64,000 nt of DNA from Heterodera schachtii (GCA_023374025.1 SIJG01000036.1:1143815-1207814); one strand, 5' to 3'; shown: positions 35,831 to 47,907, counted from the first letter of the stretch. Notes: generated from the letters alone by a model not told the origin. Made by a program: numbers and translations.

Positions 35831-36555
35831 ATTATTTTTTAGAAAACTTAAAATGATTTAAAGCTAGCTTTAGCAAACACAACCACATAAACGAAGTTTT
35901 ACTTGATCAAAAAAAAATTCATAATTAAAATTTATTTTAGTACTTCGGGAATTATTTATAATAAATCTAAAAATATTTCGTAAAAATATTATTGTCTGAT
36001 TTTAGAGTAGAGTCATTGAATTTTGAAAAAAGCTGGCCTGACCAGGATTCAGGACTCAAGATTAAGAATCATAATTTGACAAGATTCACCCCCAGCAGAT
36101 AGATATTTTGTTTAACAAATCCATCTCTCAAAAGTGATTTACATCGTATCTTTTAATTTAATTTTTCATAAAATTTTCCATTTGCGACGAAAAAATGAGC
36201 TGCCCATTTTCATATGAATTGGCCAATTTTATATTGCTTGGCCAAAGTATTGATTAACTAAGGCTAATAATTATGAATATTTTTTTTTGCTTTTTAAATG
36301 ATTTATGGGTGATTTTGAGGTTAAATGCTATTAAAAATATTTATACAATAATTTCCAATACAATTTCACGTGGGGTAATTCTTTTTAAAAGTTTATTTTA
36401 CAAATTTTTTTTTGTAAGTTTTTCTATAGTCTTCATAGCCAGTATAATCGAGAAGTTAATTAATTAAAATTAATTACATAATTGAAGTGAATTAATTTAG
36501 TCATAATTTTAATATATTTTATATGAATATAAAATTAGAATTTTAAAAAATTGAA
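35831..36555. other. non-coding stretch between relics
   Basis: No supportable gene. A 64-codon hydrophobic ORF on + (36273-36467) consists of AT-rich codons and lacks any recognisable family. Positions 36020-36110 are less AT-rich (agctggcctgaccaggattc, gattcacccccagcagatag) and unexplained. Confidence 0.4.
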
Positions 36556-37229
36556 AATTTTCTTCTCTAAAATTTGTCTTTCCATCTACAAATGTTTTTC
36601 GCTGAAGTGTTTATCATTTTTGCAATTTCTTTGTCACTAATTTTTGGATTTTTTCTTTTAATTTGTCAATAAATTTTCATTTTTTCCAATTTTTCATTCT
36701 TTGTTAATTTACTGCAATTCCAAATTGTTTCTTCCATTTATCAATTATTGAACGGCTAACTCCGATTTTCTTACAAATTTTGGCATAATTTTGTTGCCAT
36801 TCTTTTTTCGAATAATTTCTTTTTTCTTTATATTCTTTTGACATTCCAATGAATTTTTGAACAATTTCCCATTTTTGTTCATCTGTTTTTGATTTGTGAG
36901 AGTTCATTTTTTGAAGAGCAAATTCTTTAATCCATTCATAAATATATTGGCGATTTGTGCCCAAACTTTTCGCTATTTTAATATTTATTTTATTCCATTC
37001 TTTCTCTGAATATTTTCTTTTTTTTTGCTTAATTTTTTCTTTTATTTGATAATATTTTCTAATGGTTTCCCGTTTCTTCTGTTCATTTGCGCTTTTTCTT
37101 CTTTTTCTTCCCATTTTTCTCCAAATATTTCGCTAAATGTTTTTTGTTGCAGTTTTTTATTTTCAATTCATTTGAAGTAATTAGGGCAATTAAAATTAAA
37201 ATCAAACAGAATAACAATAATAATTGCAT
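36556..37229 (-). pseudogene. secreted HTH-repeat family member 4, multiple lesions
   Basis: The start at 37229 gives MQLLLLFCLILILIALITS, a signal peptide. A one-base loss just after SNEL shifts the frame, so the FGEKWEEK linker is in another frame. Repeats 1 and 2 are open between 37114 and 36704 (IYEWIKEFAL; IIDKWKKQFGI), then a stop follows. Repeat 3 survives down to about 36556 (SDKEIAKMINTSAKNICRW), with TGA where the intact protein has W194 and another stop at its end. All three repeats remain recognisable, so inactivation is not ancient. Confidence 0.8.
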
Positions 37230-37565
37230 TTTTACGAAATTTTTCTCAAATATAAATTTATTCAATATTTCTTAACAAAATTATTAATTGAGTCAATTAA
37301 GTGTCTTTTTATTCACTTGAAAAAACCACACTCTCTAATGATCTCCGGTAAAAAATTGATTTGAAAAAAGAAAAAAGATAATATATTCTTTCCTACTGAC
37401 ATAATTTAAAAGAATTATTTTTTATTAAATAATTTCTTTTTTTTATTTTATTGATTAAAAAAGAAAAATAATTAATTTTTTTTTTTGGGAAATATGCAAA
37501 ATGAAAATCCGAAAGTGAGTGTGATTAAAAAATTGCAAATGATCAAAATCAGTGGTTCAAGCATT
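37230..37565 (-). promoter_or_regulatory. conserved upstream block of member 4
   Basis: Contains ttattcacttgaaaaaa (one change, about 37309-37325), ctaatgatctccggtaaaaa, ttctttcctactgacat and aatccgaaagtgagtg near 37505. It is closest to the block of member 2 (shared ctccggtaaaaaattgattt), suggesting that members 2 and 4 are the closest pair. Confidence 0.55.
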
Positions 37566-37585
37566 AATAATGAAAAATAAATTAA

Positions 37586-37608
37586 AGGAAACGCTAAGCC
37601 TAGAAGCA
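37586..37608 (-). repeat. 3' flank tag, copy 4
   Basis: aaggaaacgctaagcctaga plus agc, followed by 'agtctcacaagatcttga' and a 'taaattttaacggattttaa' stretch like that after 30695. It lies about 350 bp downstream of member 5, consistent with the layout around members 1 and 2. Confidence 0.45.
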
Positions 37609-37799
37609 GTCTCACAAGATCTTGATAATTTAAATTTTAACGGATTTTAATTTACATAATTATTTTAAAATATTTGACAATTCCTCTTATTATATCGCTA
37701 AAAAACTCAGAAAGAACGAAAATTTTTTACGCTTATTTAAAAAAAATTTATGCAACTAAATAATTTTAAAAAATTTGTCAATCAATGAAATTTTTTGGA

Positions 37800-37958
37800 A
37801 AATTAATGCAAGAGTAAAGAGTAACGCTGCCGTGCGCGGTGGACGTGCTGGCGTTGGGACATGGCTAATCACTTTAAAACCACTTTCAGCGTGTAGAGCA
37901 TAGTCGATTTACTATTGCCAATTTTCGCCTTTTTTTTGACTACGGCACCCAAAAATGA
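37800..37958. other. GC-rich insert ending the truncated member 5
   Basis: Positions 37820-37900 (cgctgccgtgcgcggtggac, tgctggcgttgggacatggc) are far more GC-rich than the surroundings. The stretch ends with tgactacggcaccc near 37940. It directly abuts the 3' end of the member 5 remnant, as the GC patch at 34450 does for member 3. I recognise no coding content. An inserted element is likely. Confidence 0.35.
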
Positions 37959-38242
37959 TTAGAAAAAAGTGATCAAAGTTTTTTTATATTTTTCAAATTT
38001 TTGTTCATCAGTTTTCGAGTTGTGATAATATTTTCTTCCTTTTTGCTTAATTTTCTCTTTTATTTGATAAAATTTTGCAATTATTTCCCTTTTCTTCTGT
38101 TCATTTTGCGCTTTTTCTTCCTTTTCTTCCCATTTTTCTCCAAATATTTCGTAAAATGACTTTTGTTGCAATTTTTTATTTTCTGATTCAATAGGACTAA
38201 TAGAGCAATTAAAATCAAACAGAATAATAGTAATAATTTCAT
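37959..38242 (-). pseudogene. secreted HTH-repeat family member 5, truncated
   Basis: The start at 38242 gives MKLLLLFCLILIAL, then a single-base deletion (ctattagtcc where relatives have ctaattagtcc) shifts the frame. The second frame holds YEIFGEKWEEKEEK and QIKEKIKQKGRKY. An internal deletion then joins GRKY directly to the inter-repeat linker HNSKTDEQK, removing the core of repeat 1. Repeats 2 and 3 are absent. Confidence 0.75.
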
Positions 38243-38590
38243 TTTTCTCGGATTATATTAAAATGAAATATAGAATTTTATTTATTTTTCTTAAATAAAA
38301 TCCAAATTATTCGTTTCAGTCCATTAAGAGCCTTTTTGTTCACATGAAAAAGCACAATTCTACTGAATTTCCCGAAAAAATAACATAATCCAATTTATTA
38401 GAAAAATAAGATGATTTTCTTCATCTACTGATCACATTTATTAAAGGAAAATTATTTATTAATAATAAATTATTCTACTTATTACAAAAGGAAAAATTAA
38501 AAAATTTTGAAAATTAAATAATAAAAAACCGAAAGTGAGTGATTAGAAAATTGCAAAAATTATATAAAATTAAGGAAAAAGCATTTAAAA
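38243..38590 (-). promoter_or_regulatory. conserved upstream block of member 5
   Basis: Contains gttcacatgaaaaagcacaa (38338-38357), tctactgaatttcccg, ctactgatcacattta (about 38424) and aaccgaaagtgagtgatt near 38530, matching the other blocks in order and spacing. Confidence 0.55.
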
Positions 38591-38604
38591 TGGAATAAAT
38601 AAGA

Positions 38605-39920
38605 ACACTTGTGTGAAGAGAACAAACATATAGAAAAATGAGAGAGAGAACAGAGAGAGAGCGAGAGAAAGGAGAGAGAGAGAGAGGGGGGAGGGGCGGG
38701 GGGAAGAGAGAGTGACTATTGAAAAATTTCTGGTAAAAAGCTACTCATTTTTTGCCGCCACTCGTTTTCAATTACCCCAACTTGTTTTTTGAGGTTGATA
38801 CGCGAAAATCGAGGTCAAATTGGTGAAAGTTCAACGATTTTTTGGCCTATTTCAAAGTAGGCGAAATGTCGAGTAGGCGAAGTGTCAGTAGGCGTGATGT
38901 CCAGTAGGCGAAATGGCAGGAGGGGAAATGTCCAATTTTGTGTTAGTAGGCGAAACGTCCGATTTTGCGTTAGTAGGCGAAATGCCCAATAGTCGAAATG
39001 TCGTTGTGCCACTTCGAAAGCATTCCTAAGTTAAAATAGGTCAAAAAATCTTTGAAATTTCATCGTTTCTGACTCAAGCTGCGTTAGCAGGAGGATCCGC
39101 CGGTGCTTCTATAAATTTTTAAAAATTCTCTTCCCAAAAATGCGAAAATATTTTGTTATTTTTCATTAAAGTGAAAATCTGAAAGTAAGTGTTTAAAAAA
39201 TTGCAGAAATAATGAACATTAGTGAAATGAGTACCTATTTTAAAATGGAAGATTGAAATTTATTGGAAAATAAAGGAAGAAAATATAAAAACGATGACAG
39301 AGAAATTGCAAAAACCTTGAAAATTAACAAAAATATCAGTATAAATTTGAATAAAAAATTTTGGGAAGAAATATGAGAAAATAATGTATTAAAGATAAAA
39401 GTAGATTATTTTTAATTATTTTTTGCATTTTATCCTGTATTTTCTAAAAATTACTTATAAAAAATCAACCTAACCTATACTTTTCTACTCCAATTTGGTT
39501 TTTGATTTTAAAAATTTTAATGAAAAATAATAAAAATTTTCGCTTTTCGAGAAGTGAATTTTTAAAAAATTTACAGGAGCACCGGCGGATCTAAAGCAGC
39601 TTGAGTTAGAATAGATGAAAAAGATTTTTTGAACTATTTTATTAGGAATGCTTTCGAAAATGGCATGGCGACTTTTCACCTACTGGAAATTTCGCCTACT
39701 AACCTAAAATCGTACGTTTCGCCTACTAACCCAAAATCGGACATTTCGCCTACTGACATTTCGCCTACTGGACACCACGCCTACTGACACTTGGCCTATT
39801 CGACATTTCGCTTACTTTGAAATAGGCCTAAAAACCGTTGAAGTTTCACCAATTTGACCTCGGTTTTCGGGTTTCGACCTTAATTTCTCTCACTCCTTTC
39901 TCTCCATGTTCTCTTCACAT
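38605..39920. mobile_element. large foldback element with 'gtaggcgaaatgtc' arrays
   Basis: The left arm (about 38605-39150) and right arm (about 39530-39920) are inverted copies. The best-paired part is about 38805-39110 against 39575-39870: aggtcaaattggtgaaagtt against its inverse aa.tttcaccaatttgacct, the gtaggcgaaatgtc word arrays, aaagcattccta, and gatccgccggtgct against agcaccggcggatc. A further short pairing links 38690-38735 with 40050-40095. The loop (39150-39530) holds a decayed piece of the HTH-repeat family region. No transposase is present. ORFs inside follow the arrays. Confidence 0.75.
39258..39377 (+). pseudogene. possible plus-strand relic of the HTH-repeat family
   Basis: On + the frame reads KGRKYKNDDREIAKTLKI, then NKNISINLNKKFWEEI and TGA at 39375-39377. 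This keeps GRKY, the EIAK-x-L helix, the spaced I and the closing K-F of a family repeat, and the DNA ggaagaaaatat matches member 2. Just before it, 39165-39215 (gaaaatctgaaagtaagtgt) repeats the most distant box of the family's upstream block, but in the orientation of minus-strand genes. Chance similarity in lysine-rich AT DNA is possible. Confidence 0.35.
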
Positions 39921-39939
39921 AATTGTTTTTGCCCTGATG

Positions 39940-40410
39940 CCTCTCTATCTTTCATTTTCTCACTCTCTCTCTCTCTCTCTCTCATTTTCTCACTCTCTCT
40001 CTCTCTCTTTTTTTCACTCTATCTTTCACTTCCTCCTCTTTCATTTATCTCTTTACAAGTTTTTCAATAGTCACGCTCTCTTCCTCCCCCCCCCTCTCTC
40101 ACTTATCCTTTCTCTCACTTATTTCTTATCTCTCTTCTTTCTCTCGCTCTCTCTTTCTTTCACTCTGTTTCTTTCCCTTCCTACTCTTTAATCTCTCGCT
40201 GTTCTCTCTATCTCACGCTTACTCTCTATTGCGTTAGCAAAACGACGCACAAAACGACGCGCACCCAATCGAAGCATTGGCATCATTGCCCACACAGCAC
40301 ACCATTTGGCATCGCTTCCCTTCATCAGATGAATCCTCCATCCTCCCTTATTTTCCACTTCATTTCCTTATTTATGTACTTCTCACATCAATTTTTTCTC
40401 CAATTAGTAC
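39940..40410 (+). repeat. pyrimidine-tract repeat, copy 3 of 3
   Basis: The longest tract (39940-40220, TC-rich) is followed by the tail: aaaacgacgcgcacccaatc, gcattggcatcattgcccac, cagcacaccatttggcatcg, then ttctcacatcaattttttct near 40380. The 117-codon ORF on + (39838-40191) is the translation of this tract and is not a gene. As in copy 1, a hAT-like terminus starts shortly after the tail. Confidence 0.7.
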
Positions 40411-40432
40411 TTTTTTCTATTTAAGTAAATTC

Positions 40433-40960
40433 CAGGGCCCGGATTTTTAGATTTTAATGATTTGTTTATTGTTGATTCTATTGCACTTTTCAATTCGTGG
40501 TTATTTGAGTCCAAACAAAACCCTAAATTTCTTGAACCAAAACTTTTTGGTACGTGTTTAACACTTAAAATTAGCTTAGAAAATAATTTTAAAAAAAATT
40601 ATTCAGGGGGGTGGCAAAACCCATAAGTACCAACTTTTTTTCATATTCAAACTAACCGTACATTTTTGGTATCATTTGAATGCAAAAGTCTAAAAAAGCA
40701 AAAATATACAAATATAAGCGTTTAAGCAATTGACAAAAAAAGATATATTTTTTATATTTGTTGATTATTTATCTAGGGTGTAAAATTATATGGATATAAA
40801 TTGCAAAATGGGCCAAAAATCGTGAAATTTCAACCTAAAGTTGCAAAAATATGGACATAAATCGCGAAATATGGAAAAATATGGATATAGAGTCTCATCC
40901 GAGAAGCTCAAATCAAGCTAAAAACATGTTTCTCGTGCGTTTCAGGCCTTCCACAGTCCA
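40433..40960. mobile_element. probable hAT-like element, right end uncertain
   Basis: Starts CAGGGCCCGGATTTTTAGA, nearly identical to the terminus at 1996. Positions 40770-40900 carry repeats of the word 'aaatatggacataaatcgcg', a counterpart of the 'tccatattataatccatatt' stretch before 2946. The right terminus may lie near 'gagtctcatccgag' (40890). No target duplication was identified. Confidence 0.45.
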
Positions 40961-43900
40961 GGAAAAAAATTTGGATAAAACTAAATAATAAAAAGTTATT
41001 TTTTAAAATATAATTTTTATTGTTAAATATATTAAGTAAAGTTGTTGGAAACAAAAATTATATTTAAAAAATAATTAATTTATCGTAAATTAAAAATATT
41101 ACTACATCAATTCAAGAGTTAATAAGTTCTGTTATCTAGAGATATCAGATGATCAGCTTCATTTTGGTGAATTTGCCTGATCATAATCAAAAACTATTAA
41201 TTTATAATTAGGTTACGTCATCATCCAATTTTGCATTTTGCAAAACACCTATATTCACAACGGATACCCTATGAAAATTTTTTAAAATCATAAATATCAA
41301 AGCATCCTATATTGAAAATACAAAATTTTGGAAAAAGTAAAAAAAAAATTAGCGAAATAAATTTAGAAGGTTGGAGAGTTGAAAGGAATTATTATGAGGG
41401 TTGATGTTTCTGGTTATAAATATACATTAATAATTATTATAAATTAGAAAAAATCCAAAAAATAAAATATAAATTGCGATAAAACAATTTAATAAATGAC
41501 GATGCTCCACCTTTTATTAAAAATTTATTAAAGCTAAAGTTATTAAATATAAATAAAAAAATGAGAACAACGATAATGATTCAACAATAAATAAATTTAT
41601 TTCTCTATGTTTTTATTGAAGAATAATAAGGAATTCCTTGAAGCGAGAATAAAATCCAAAAAACATATAAAATTTTTAAATAACCTTAAACATTCATTAT
41701 AAAGATTACAAATTAAATATAATTTTAAACTTTGAAAGGTTATCTATGCTATCACAGCAATGGCAAATAACGCAGCCGATGGCTTACAAGGTAAAGCCAA
41801 TGTAAATAAAAATTAATAATTTTTAAAATTTGAATAATTTAAGAGAGATCACCAAGAAATCAACTATTTATTATGTAATTACCGGTATTTTTATGTCATA
41901 AAAAATAAAAATTCATTGTGATAAAAATTGTAAATTCTTAATTTTTAATTATAAAACCAAATTTATTTTAAATTAAATAATGGGTTCAATTCTTATTTGC
42001 ATATTCAACGATGATAATCTAGAAGGCACTAAATAAATTTAAAACATTTTCATTTTTAAATTAAAAAATGTACACTATATGAGTTTGAAAAGAGAATAAG
42101 TACGTAGATTGTTTATGTCTCGGAATCAAGTAAAGATTTGTTTTTTATGAATTTTTATGTCTTAGAAAAATAAAATTTTATAAGATAAAAATAAAAAGGC
42201 AAAACAACAGCTATAAATGAGTAATAAAGAAAAATCATAAAAAATTCTGAAATAATAAAGCTGTAAAAATTTTCTTCAAGGTGTATGAATTATTGATATG
42301 CAAAATTATATATTTTTAGATGTATTTATTTCACCAAATAACGCCAAAATAAGTTAACCTATACTTTAGCACTAATCCAAACGAAGAAGAGAAATAAAAA
42401 CCAAAAACATTTATTTATCAAAAAATAAAATAATCAAAGGCAATTTCGGTGAGCATAGAATTATTTGAAAAATCATGTAGAATTCGAGGCTTAGTTAAAC
42501 AACCTATAAAAAAAACATGTAAAATTAAAAAATATTAAATAAATATAAAAAAGGTATTTGTTAAATAAATAACTATACCATATTCATTAAACGTAATAAA
42601 AAGGCTAGGTCGAAATTAAAAGTTCAAAAAATTACTATAGAAAAGAAATATATGCTATATAAAATTGAGCCAATATTGTTTCATTGTTCAACAATCAGAC
42701 TCCATAATAAAGAAATAATTTTTAAAAACATAAATGATGCGTTAGTTTGGCGCTAAAAGCACTTTCAAAAATTTTAAAACATACAAAAATTATCTAAATC
42801 AAAAAAAACACTCAAAATATCACAGGCAACTTATGAGCGATCATTCTTTTACCTGAAGTGAATATAATTCCCATCATCCTAAAATTAAATTAATAATATT
42901 TACATTGTAATTATATCCACATCATAATCGTCTAAAGACAAAAATAATGAATGAAAGAACCGGTTTATCTATAATTGAATAAAATATATAACCAGAACTA
43001 GACAGAATTAATAATGCAAACAAATATACGAAAAAACAATTAACTCAATTAGAAATTATAAAGCAATAGATAAAATAGTTTGAATTCTAATAAATGAATA
43101 TAATGATTCATTAATTAATTTCATGAAAACCTATTTAACCACTAATAAAGCAACAATGAAAGCATCATCGCCGAAAAAATCATCCAACTATGCCTTTGAA
43201 GAGACGTTTTTATTTAAAAATATGCAATAAAAAGGACAAAATTAATAAAAATTAAAACTATTAATTAGAAAATGAAAATTGGATAACAATAATTTTTAAT
43301 TAAGGATGATAATTTGTTTTTTATAATTAGATTTCAATAATTAATGTTGTTAACGTAATCAGCTTTTGAAAATAAAAAAAATAGCACAAACCATTTTCTT
43401 TGAAGCCGAAAATGATATTAGAAGAGAAAAATGATAAAAATTCAAACCTATTACCGCAAACACAGATTCTCTAAAGATTTTTAAATAAAATTAATATTTT
43501 TTAAAAACTTTGTCGACATTATTCCTTCTGGAAACAGACTCGGAAACAAGAGATGTAAGCGAACAACTTATACGAGGAAGAATTCGCCACAATTCATTCA
43601 AAATGAAAGTTCGCAGGCGTTATAACAAAAAAATAATTTAATAAAAATAAATTTAATATTAAATCTTTTTAATAAAGAATTTTTCAGTCATAAGGAAATA
43701 AAAATAATGAAACATATTTTGAAAGATTTATTTTATTAATTATTTCTTAAATAGTTATTAATTTTCTACAGTAAAGCTAGCTTGCGTGTTTAATTAACTC
43801 TGAATGCCGTATAAGGAGGACCCGTGCCTTCAAGCTTCAAGAAATTATACTGAAAGAGAAGTTTTTAAATTTTATGAATCAGCTCAAATAAATAATAAAA

Positions 43901-45489
43901 ACTTAAATTTAAATTAACAAAAAAAATTGTTAAGTCGTCGTAAAAAAAATTTTTTGTCTTATAAATTGCTATTATTAGCAAAATAGCAACGGACGACTTG
44001 GATATTATATCGACCGGTTACGTCGAGAAAATGATAAATCGGTACAATTAAAACCAATTTTCAACATATTTTAAGGCTAGAGCGAAACTTACACATTTTA
44101 GAGAAAGTTCGCTTGATGGAATTACTTATGAAAAAAATGAATTTGTTTTTCATCAAATATTTCTCAACTATATAAATTTTTCAACCTAATATTAAAATGA
44201 AAAATACAAAACAGGAATATATAAAAGTTCAATATATTATGAAGTTATTTATAAATAGAGCAAAACTTTCAAAAACTAAACAATTGTATCTTTTATATTG
44301 ACTTAGCTTTTATAAACAATGAAAAACTTTTAAAATCACTTTTAAAATAATCTAATAACATTTGATACGAAAAAAACAATTATTGAATCTATATAAAAGT
44401 AATTATTTCTAATGAAATTGCATAAAAACTACTCCAAATCAAAAATTAACATTTTTATGTAATCCTTGATGAATTGAAACAAAAGACCAAGAACAGAGGG
44501 AAGTCATATTCTTTTTATAATGAAATGTAATTTTTACAATAACTAATAAATTTTAAAATAAGTTATCAAATAATATATGCAAAAAATAAATAATCAGTAC
44601 CAATTTTTAAATAACAAATTAAAATTGGTATTTATTAATTACTACCACAACATTCATTATTTTTTGTATAATCAATTAAATATAAAAGTGGGTAAATCAA
44701 AAGTCCTAAATTTAACAAAAAAAAGTGCACATTGGGTTGCACTAATTAGCTTAAACAGAACACAAATTTCTAATTAAATTCAGTAACCATCGAGAATTGA
44801 CATAATTTATATTGAAGCTAAATTAAATTTAAATTACTCTATGGAAACATTTGATTGCGACAACATTTTTAAATTTGAAAAAGAAGTCAATATTATATTA
44901 TGCGGATTACCAATTCAATACTTTAAAAGAGATAAAAATGATAAAATACACAGTTTCTAAAATATTTACGGCCAATTAAAAATTAAATAACCTACATTTA
45001 TTCCTTGATGAATTGAAACAAAAGGCCACGAACTGAGAAAATGCATATTTCTACCATTTCATGAAATGTGACTTACAAAAACAAATAATTCAAATGAGAT
45101 AACAAAATAATTTAAAGAATGCTAGTTGATTTTAAAGCTTACTTCGATAAGAAAACAAAAGAAAACATTTAAATTATTGAAATATAAAAGAAAAATAAGA
45201 AAATATTTTAATTGAAAAGAATTTTAAATAAAATTGTTTTGTGAAAAAATTGTTTACAAAACCACATAACCAAATAAAAAATGAAAGAAATGAATTGCAT
45301 TACTTGCTAATTACTGGACGAAAATATAGAACCAATGGATAACTCACGATGATCTTGTAACAGCGGAATCTGCTCAAATCAACGGAACCAGGAAAAATGA
45401 ACAAGTGGTGGCGGTGCCAAGCACGAAGCCAAAATATTAAAAATATATAAAAATTCATCAATTAAAAAGCATTTATTATAAGAAATTTA

Positions 45490-45532
<43 letters not shown>

Positions 45533-47907
45533 AATTCCCTAATTAAAACAACTAATAAATTCTAAAACAATCACGGAGTTTCAAGCAAAGGTCACATTCA
45601 GCATGCATTGGCTGAGCAAATGGGGGTCAGCGCCACATTAAATTAAATAGAATAATTACAAAATGCAAATATAAATAAAAGCCGATATTATACACATGAA
45701 ATATTTTGAACGAATAAGAAATTTAATAAATAATAGCATAATAAAAATATTTAATTAAATTGAAAGAAAAAAAATGAAATTTTATTTACATTAAAGAAAA
45801 TTTAATAACTAAAAAGATATATTTTTAGGTAAAATATCAAATTATTAGAGTTTCTGCAAGTGATTATATTTAAAAAATTACTGTTTATATAAGTTAGCCG
45901 GATTTATATTTTCTAAAATCATTTTTTATATAAAAGTTGGTGGATATAAAGTTACAGAGAACAATATGTTAAATTTTAAAAAAATAACAATTAGCAGCAC
46001 TTAGAAAATGACAAACATTGGATGACAATAAATGTTCTAACAAGCTTCAAAAGCAGTTCAATAATTTTTTAAGAACTGTTTTGAGCGAGTAAAAACAAAT
46101 TAAGCTATAATAAATAGCACGAGTCTCAAACAATAAATAAAATTAAAAATATATTAAAGACAAAAATAAAAAACGACCAAAGAGGACACAATGTAACCCC
46201 ATGAAAATAATAATAATTCTATTTGAAAAATGAAGGCGTTAATTGATTAAATATAAATAAATAAAAAACAAAAACAATGTAAACATGTTACCTACTCATG
46301 CCAAGATATTAAAAACAACTAGCCTACAAATTGAATCCCAATAACAATCTAAATAATAATAATAATAATATTTAAATTAAAAAATAAAATAACAAAGCAT
46401 TTATTGATAAATACATAAAATCGATCAATGATTTTAGAAAAAAAACATTGTATTAATAATATTAAAAAATTTACTCCACGAAAATTATCTTAATATATGT
46501 AAAAATAAATTGATATGTATGGATAACAAAGTCGTCCAAGCATTCAGCACCGTTGAGGTCCAAGAATATAAATGTAAACAGTAAAAATGAAACAGAAAAC
46601 AAATCAAAAATAAGAGACCATTACTGATCAGACAAATTAAAAATTTAAACATGAAAAACGATATAACTATTTCAAATAATTGAAGATAATAAAAAAGAAT
46701 TGTAGAAAAAGATGAAATTTATAAAAAAAGATATAAAAAGCGAATTTTAATTTTAAATTATCCAAAATAAAAAAATTAACCTAAAATTAATAGAGAGTTG
46801 TTAATATTTCTTAAAAGATAAAAATAGTAAAAAAAAGATGCTAGTTAAATAAAAATAATTTTTCTTATTACATTTTAACAAGAATTTTTAATTTTACGTT
46901 ATGTTGCCCAAAAAGTACCAAATTTTACGGGCCATTTAAAACCTCATCAAATAAATCCGCCCTCCGAGTTTCGTTTGAAATATTTAAAAATAATGATGAA
47001 ATATATTACAAGATAAGAGACAAATAAATAATTAAAATAAATTAAGAAAAAATAAAAGTTAAAGAAGTAAGATTTCCACATCATATCATCGAAAACAATA
47101 TAAATGAAATATTACACTAAATTTGTTGAAAAACGAAATTTAAATAATTTCGAAAATTCTATACAAACAAAAAATATTTTATAATCCAATCAACAAAAAT
47201 TTCGATTTAAAGGAAATCAACAACTTATTAAAAGTCGAAGATACTCTTAATAATTCTAAATTTAAAGAGGCATCTGATGCTTGGCGATTGTTTCATTTTC
47301 TCTAACTCATATTTATAGTCTAACAGGGACATCATTAATAATGCATAAATGAAATTAAGTAATTTTTTGAATTAAAAAAGAATGGTATAAAAATCGAAAC
47401 AAATTCTGTTAAAACAAACAACTATATAAATTAGTAATTGAAAACAATCAATACCACCTTTTGACTCAGAATAAATTCATAAATAATTCTTTTACTTGCA
47501 TGAGAAAGAAAAAACGAAAACAACGGCGAAGGCAAGAACTCATGGTCGAAAAATCATCAACTGTGCAATGATAAATCACGGAAAATTTTGTGAAAACAAC
47601 CAGAGAATCGCACACCGACATCGTCATCAATTTCATTCTCAACATACAATAAATGTTAAAATAAAAATTTGTATGAAATATTTTTTTAAAATCTTTACTA
47701 TATTAAAAACAAAGTAGTAATGCCGTACATTTTGAATTTCTTTTATAAAGGGAGAGGGGACAATTTGTAAACAAAATTGCGTATATTATATAATTCAAGA
47801 AATATTACGAGCTTTAAATAAAAAATATAAACAATAAATTAAACATCAGTTTCTAATAAAAAAGAACACATATTACGCCTTTTACCACATTTTCCGTTTT
47901 TTGCTGT
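40961..47907 (+). repeat. A-rich degenerate long-repeat DNA, no genes
   Basis: No supportable gene. Two copies of 'cttgatgaattgaaacaaaa' plus g.cca.gaac lie at about 44465 and 45003 with matching downstream text, and a third at 56422. Positions 44850-44990 match 49315-49440 and 61105-61250 (cgacaac/cgagacgagagc.. gaagtcaatatta.. ggattacc.. ttacgacaaattaaaa). Positions 45525-45715 match 12790-12985. Positions 47500-47650 are less AT-rich and hold a 73-codon ORF with no recognised family. Confidence 0.6.
45493..45530. repeat. (TA)n microsatellite
   Basis: About 19 uninterrupted TA units, self-complementary. It lies next to the 45525-45715 repeat copy. A shorter TA run occurs near 53613. Confidence 0.95.

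Noticed and set aside
39838..40191. 117-codon ORF rich in S/L/F
   Set aside because: Joins the end of the foldback arm to the pyrimidine tract; no conserved residue pattern.
47496..47717. 73-codon ORF with histidine-rich middle
   Set aside because: Slightly less AT-rich than the flanks, but no recognisable domain, splice pattern or homologue in the window.
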